Assembly: GCA_003510795.1 (NCBI GenBank)
Contig: DOKP01000021.1
Span: forward strand, 1 to 6,736
Reading direction: 5' to 3'
From: Candidatus Moraniibacteriota bacterium
GTDB lineage: Bacteria; Patescibacteriota; Minisyncoccia; Moranbacterales; UBA9337
DNA: 6,736 bases
The position numbers and the translations under genes are program-made. Of this stretch, positions 6,713 through 6,736 are shown piece after piece; the stretch's first letter is position 1; every line of letters starts with the position of its first letter. A model generated the notes under the pieces. It was not told the DNA's origin, made no database searches, and saw only the letters and a program-made list of their open reading frames with translations.

Positions 6713-6736
6713 ATTTACGTAAATATGTACGTAAAT
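6713..6736. promoter_or_regulatory. Palindromic direct repeats, possible operator pair
   Basis: ATTTACGTAAAT at 6713-6724 is a perfect 12-base palindrome. Its half TACGTAAAT recurs at 6728-6736, giving a 12-base period, close to one helical turn. It lies about 50 bases upstream of the -35 hexamer. Such paired palindromes are typical of dimeric repressors (TetR-like or GntR-like), but no regulator gene is visible and the window ends within the repeat. Confidence 0.45.

Overview
The window carries six minus-strand genes in two blocks that differ in base composition. The left block (about 1-4908) is AT-rich: five hand-counted 60-base lines average about 30% G+C. It holds a tight five-gene run, read from right to left: a large multi-pass membrane protein resembling GT-C glycosyltransferases, a small single-pass membrane protein, peptide deformylase (def), methionyl-tRNA formyltransferase (fmt), and a membrane-anchored protein with two rhodanese-like domains. 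Gaps between coding regions are only 3 to 34 bases, so this is very likely one operon. A promoter-like sequence lies just upstream of the first gene. Short compact genes, few Shine-Dalgarno sites, low G+C and the membrane-protein style suggest a candidate phyla radiation (Patescibacteria/Parcubacteria-like) genome. That assignment is inference. TGA ends one gene sensibly, so a code that reads TGA as glycine is not indicated.

The right block (about 4950-6736) holds one gene for a polyhydroxyalkanoate-synthase-like alpha/beta hydrolase. Its five sampled lines average about 50% G+C. It has a strong ribosome binding site, a long leader with a consensus -35 hexamer, palindromic operator-like repeats at the window edge, and a clear intrinsic terminator. 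Its composition and expression signals are unlike those of the left block, so it is either a recent acquisition from a proteobacterium-like donor or a contig join.

Functionally, fmt and def are the two opposing enzymes of the N-formyl-methionine cycle: one formylates initiator Met-tRNA and the other removes the formyl group from new proteins. The two membrane proteins upstream probably act at the cell envelope. The rhodanese-like protein at the operon end has no cysteine at all, so it cannot be an ordinary sulfurtransferase. The left edge (1-140) has no gene but holds a piece of a dispersed-repeat-like element and a short tandem duplication. I saw no CRISPR array, insertion sequence, tRNA or rRNA. 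The most notable points are the cysteine-free double rhodanese and the compositionally foreign PhaC-like gene.
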